Under the pieces are notes generated by a model. That model did not search any database and was not told the origin of the DNA. It saw nothing but the letters and a program-made list of their open reading frames with translations. Source: Mesostigma viride (taxonomy: Eukaryota > Streptophyta > Mesostigmatophyceae > Mesostigmatales > Mesostigmataceae). Taken from it: DNA of 30,000 bases. Where the stretch lies: NCBI GenBank assembly GCA_009746045.1, contig RPFO01001354.1, forward strand, positions 70,001-100,000, given 5' to 3'. Positions 28,003 to 30,000 of this stretch are shown here, piece after piece (positions within the stretch are counted from its first letter, which is position 1; each line of letters starts with the position of its first letter). The position numbers and the translations under genes were made by a program.

Positions 28003-28072
28003 AACGCGATATATCGCGTTCTAATTAAAAAAACACGGGTTAAGTTGCGACGTCGTTCGCAACTTAACGCGG
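28003..28072. mobile_element. Fold-back element with an 18-bp perfect palindrome
   Basis: AACGCGATATATCGCGTT at 28003-28020 is a perfect palindrome. It is followed by CGGGTTAAGTTGCGA (28036-28050) and its inverted partner TCGCAACTTAACGCGG (28057-28072) around a 6-base loop. The two modules occur separately elsewhere: the palindrome at 24344 and the TTAAGTTGCG arm at 22941 and 23431. Confidence 0.75.
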
Positions 28073-28106
28073 TACTGTCAGTGTATGATGATCAATGCGT
28101 GCAATA

Positions 28107-28196
28107 TGGATGTCGGTGGATGGGTTACAGTCAGTTTGCAGACGTGCCGCTCTTCAGTTTCCCCGAATGCGTGGATGTCGGTGGATGGGTTACAGT
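28107..28196. repeat. Direct repeat of a 25-bp motif
   Basis: GGATGTCGGTGGATGGGTTA followed by CAGT occurs near 28109 and again near 28172. A related GATGCCGGTGGATGGACTAC lies at 23400 beside another fold-back element. The motif may therefore belong to that element family. Confidence 0.7.
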
Positions 28197-28322
28197 TAAT
28201 CGGGGAAATGGGTATATTTTATTAGCCAATTATGGACCAAAGAAGAGGTGAGAGGGGAAATGAGTATCAGCGAATCCTAATTAAGGTGGGCACACACACG
28301 TGTGGCGGTGACAGGTGAAAGG

Positions 28323-28859
28323 CTAATAGGGCGCGTTATTAGACCAGGGAAGCCATTGGACCTGAGTAATGTCGCCATGAGGCATACTGGTGAATACCTG
28401 ATTACGGCCCAGTAGATCATGAAAAAGCTGGAGCGGGCTGGGCTTGTCGTTATTGGGCCCTGGGTCCCACACCCGGCTGTGTTGTTCCTGAGCTAACAGC
28501 CAGTAGCGGCGCATAGCCGCATTCCATAGGTATATAAAGCGCCGGACTACGCCGCCGCGGGCATACTCCTCGCGGGCATTAAAGACTGTCTCGTTGCGTA
28601 TGGTCCAGATCGCGTATAGCATAGTAGTGCGTAGCCATATCCATTCTGCTTGGGAAACTGAAAGCTCGGTCCCTGGTGTGCCAGCAATACCGAAAATGAT
28701 GGTACGCACGCTAATTGGGAGAGTGGGTGGCGATGCCGTCCATGCGGCCCAGATGTTAATGAGCCACGTCCAAACCCCTGGGAGATTACAGAAAAGGAAC
28801 CGGTACCTGTGCTCAATGGTTTCACTAGTGAGGGTGCGTGCACAGGCATGATGCATCAT
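28323..28859 (-). pseudogene. LINE/retroelement ORF2 C-terminal remnant (zf-RVT-like)
   Basis: This 178-residue open frame carries the signature of the region after the reverse transcriptase in plant-type non-LTR elements: ETIEHRYRFLFCNLPGVW, resembling the His/Cys zinc-binding 'EHLFFxCP' segment, and then WLRTTMLYAIWTIRNETVF, resembling the 'LWxIWxxRNxxxF' segment. It starts mid-domain and lacks the reverse transcriptase, so it is a fragment. It is unrelated to the LINE at 14097, whose end is of the 'YLG/LTYGAEAW/RRIxxxGHLAR' type. No target duplication was found. Confidence 0.65.
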
Positions 28860-30000
28860 CAGTGACCAAAACGCTCGTGGAGCGTAGCGCAGACCCCTAT
28901 CGCCCTATTGTCCAAAAACCAAATGTCCTCATTTGAGGACATAGTCCTCGTTTGAGACGGGGGGGGTCAGAGGCGCGGTTTTGGCGCCAAATTTGGTCCT
29001 AGGGTCACTTGGTGGGTTTTGGCGCGAAACTGGGATAGGTACTGAGCGCGCCAAGCCCCTGGGGTCGACAGGGGTCGACCGTACCTGGAAAATATGAGGC
29101 GACGAAAAGTACCTACAATAGCAAGAACATCGCAATGCAATCGAGTGTTTTGTCGAGTGGCGGCTATGGGGTCGTGCCAGTTCCGAGGCTTGCCTGAATG
29201 TTATAGGGCATTATTTTGCCCCGGACGAAGACAGCATTTTAGATCGTCATCTAGTGATTTCGAAGATGCTATTCTTCACGTGCAGGTGCTTTGTATATGT
29301 CGAAAATTTTGTTCATGAACGGATTTTGGCATTGTTGAAGAAAATCTGAGAGCTACGTAGATCGCATGATAGGTCAGTTCGCAGTTCGGTTTTACAATTT
29401 CTTTTTCCGCCCAGGCGCTGCGGATATCGCGAGTATGGGTTATGGTACGCTTCTGGGCTTATGGGCGACATGGGGAGAAGAGGGACCTGGGCAGTTGCAT
29501 GCGTCAAAGAGTCTCTATTTTTTCGTCGTGATGTCGCAGTCGCGCCTGGCGAAAACCAGGGCGAGCGCGAGCCATATTTTTCTTTTGCCGCAAGGCTGGG
29601 TGCTTCCCACGCGTCACCGTCCTTTAATATATATTTCTTGAGCTGGCCCGCGCAGCTGGCGGCCTGGGCGCACGTCAAGAGCAAGGTTCCGACTGTCATT
29701 CTCAACCGCATCGTTCTAAGTAAGCGGATTGTAACCTATAACTCTCGCAGACGTGATCATTCCGGTTGCATTCAATGCCCAACTTCGTGGTTTTGATTAC
29801 GTTTATGTCCGGGGAATAACGGAAGTTTGCTGGGCAGTACTTTCTTTTCCCGCTGCGTCACTGAAAAGGTAAACGGCCTTGCGTTATCAAAACAGTAGCG
29901 ACTAGAAAGTCGCTGTGCTTAATTGCGATGTGGTAGTTTGATTCAACACATATACTGCCTTGTTGCTGAGAAGTTTTTCAAGGCTTGCTGGTATGTTGCC
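28860..30000. other. Unassigned region, possible promoter and first exon
   Basis: The near-palindrome ATGTCCTCATTTGAGGACAT lies at 28923-28942. It is followed by E2F-like sites, a tandem GGGGTCGAC at 29060-29078 and a frame from ATG 29094 beginning MRRRKVPTIARTSQCNR. An open frame near 29461-29796 ends in a plausible-looking LSWPAQLAAWAHVKSKVP stretch. I recognise no family in either, so a gene running off the window edge is possible but unproven. Confidence 0.35.
28980..29029. promoter_or_regulatory. Pair of E2F-like sites
   Basis: TTTGGCGCCAAA (28980-28991, a perfect palindrome) and TTTTGGCGCGAAA (29017-29029) both fit the E2F/DP consensus TTTSSCGS in both orientations. They lie 26 bp apart and about 65-115 bp upstream of an ATG at 29094. 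In plants and algae such pairs sit in promoters of cell-cycle genes. The downstream gene is unidentified. Confidence 0.4.

Overview
This is a nuclear eukaryotic window, most likely from a green alga or another member of the green lineage. The main evidence is a spliced nucleotide-sugar transporter gene whose protein resembles the plant KVAG/KT-type TPT family. Its introns are long, with GT-AG junctions, and its coding exons are GC-rich. The DNA around it is dense in microsatellites, minisatellites, non-LTR retroelements and fold-back elements. I cannot name the species from the sequence; a prasinophyte or other repeat-rich chlorophyte would fit.

Layout. (1) 1-1696: unassigned upstream DNA with short direct repeats. 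(2) 1697-12786, + strand: an eight-exon gene for a multi-membrane-span nucleotide-sugar/triose-phosphate translocator family protein, 385 residues by my splicing. All junction phases agree and the reading frame stays open to a TAG. Its introns hold a long AACACAC heptamer array (3235-4180), a 35-bp repeat abutting the exon 3 acceptor, a 29-bp minisatellite (about 7175-7560) and a 31-bp minisatellite (10745-11650) with a retroelement inserted in it. (3) 12787-13960: T-rich DNA with a truncated SINE-like copy. (4) 13960-17462: a nested stack of non-LTR retroelement copies, each resolvable by an 11-12 bp target-site duplication. It includes a broken LINE ORF2 and an ORF1-only element. (5) 18119-18389: a full SINE-like element. 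(6) 18984-21421, - strand: a ZIP-family (ZupT/ZTP29-like) metal transporter with an unusually large Ser/Gly/His-rich loop and a frame break at a run of ten C. (7) 22150-24370: fold-back elements and a 280-bp CCGA microsatellite. (8) 24371-30000: mostly unassigned DNA. It holds a possible organelle-targeting exon (26451), a second SINE-like copy, another truncated retroelement, a fold-back element, a minus-strand LINE C-terminal remnant (28323-28859) and a pair of E2F-like sites (28980-29029).

The two confident genes are membrane transporters with no evident functional link: one moves nucleotide sugars, probably in the Golgi/ER, and the other moves divalent metals.

The most unusual observation is that introns 1 to 7 of the sugar transporter repeatedly contain decayed extra copies of neighbouring exon edges together with their splice sites. 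Donor-side copies lie downstream of exons 2, 3, 4, 5, 6 and 7, and acceptor-side copies lie upstream of exons 2, 3 and 6. This suggests that the introns grew by repeated local duplication across exon-intron boundaries. The retroelement stack is a second highlight: several unrelated element bodies end in the same small CTCC-CAAC-GGAG hairpin plus a TTAA-rich tail.
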